NCBI GenBank assembly: GCA_963580285.1
Contig: OY757025.1
Coordinates: 120,687,223-120,751,222, forward strand
DNA: 64,000 bases
Direction of reading: 5' to 3'
Origin: Lucinisca nassula
Lineage: Eukaryota; Mollusca; Bivalvia; Lucinida; Lucinidae
Both the position numbers and the translations under genes were made by a program. Positions 63,750 through 64,000 of this stretch are shown in pieces. The notes under the pieces were generated by a model, which was not told the origin of the DNA, searched no databases, and worked only from the letters and a program-made list of their open reading frames with translations. The number at the start of each line of letters is the position of its first letter. Within the stretch, counting starts at the first letter, position 1.

Positions 63750-64000
63750 ATGGCGGACGCCATGTTGCAAAAGAAGAGTGGCTCAGCCTCAGCTGAAAAT
63801 AAAGAGGACGGTGGAAAGAAACCACCGAAAAAGCAGTCTATTTTGAAAGAGACTCCCGGTACCTCAACAGCTATGTCGAGTGCAGGAACTGCCACTCAGT
63901 CAAATAAGAAATCTGTGCAGGAATCGGTACCTGCGATCTTCAGTAGTGAGGTCGTAAACATTCTAAAAGAATTGCACTCTAACCAAAATAAAGTGAATGA
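63750..64000 (+). CDS. 5' end of an unidentified Lys/Ser-rich protein, open at the window edge
   Basis: An ATG in a good animal context (A at -3, G at +4) opens a frame of 83 codons with no stop before the window ends. The first ~60 residues are low-complexity and rich in Lys, Ser, Thr and Gly, with a basic KKPPKK patch. From about residue 64 the sequence becomes helix-like (IFSSEVVNILKELHSNQNK), as at the start of a coiled coil. Codon use is cleaner and GC-richer than in the surrounding repeats. I do not recognise the protein. It could be the first exon of a host gene or the gag/ORF1-like start of a retroelement; the basic tail followed by a coiled coil fits the latter. No splice donor is visible before the edge. 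Confidence 0.55.
   Translation, partial: MADAMLQKKSGSASAENKEDGGKKPPKKQSILKETPGTSTAMSSAGTATQSNKKSVQESVPAIFSSEVVNILKELHSNQNKVN

Overview
The window is non-coding, repeat-saturated DNA from an animal nuclear genome. The repeat families (tRNA-headed SINEs, rolling-circle elements opening with AGCTCACC, TTAA-flanked MITEs) look like those of bivalve molluscs. That assignment is recognition of style, not a database match. There are no rRNA genes, functional tRNA genes, bacterial operons or CRISPR arrays. Nearly every open reading frame over 60 codons lies in a repeat or runs by chance.

Layout. 0-1.3 kb: a 540-bp TTAA element and a second fold-back element. 1.4-7.0 kb: a large satellite with a 70-bp unit derived from a 44-bp unit. 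7-13 kb: nested SINEs and MITEs, a 45-bp minisatellite split by a rolling-circle element, and a small cluster of promoter-like motifs near 12.8 kb. 13-18 kb: dispersed repeats and a 1.25-kb terminal-inverted-repeat transposon. 18.3-20.6 kb: a rolling-circle (Helentron-like) element with ~181-bp internal repeats. 20.6-29 kb: MITEs and SINEs, including elements joined end to end through shared TTAA sites. 29.4-32 kb and 34.8-39.9 kb: two long Helentron-like elements with 166-bp and 161-bp internal arrays. 40-46 kb: MITEs, SINEs, and a 1.2-kb Harbinger-like element with a TATA box and a short ORF. 46.0 kb: a candidate 96-bp host exon. 47.5-48.8 kb: a dead LINE reverse transcriptase. 49.5-51.0 kb: a 37-unit 40-bp minisatellite. 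51.2-56.7 kb: a Helentron-like element that has received three other elements. 57-63.4 kb: more SINEs and MITEs. 63.75 kb to the right edge: the open start of a Lys/Ser-rich protein, the best coding candidate here.

Three systems explain most of the window. (1) Helentron-like elements share a 5' end that is inverted before a 3' hairpin, a 3' end that is usually CTAG or CTGG followed by T, and often internal arrays of nucleosome-like length. (2) MITE families with unrelated arms, several on TTAA sites, share one ~70-bp palindromic core, present more than 30 times. (3) SINEs have target duplications of 9-17 bp that date insertions into the older elements. Two 1.2-1.3 kb elements have interiors filled with TCGT/ACGA motifs at 10-bp spacing, which is the most unusual structure seen.
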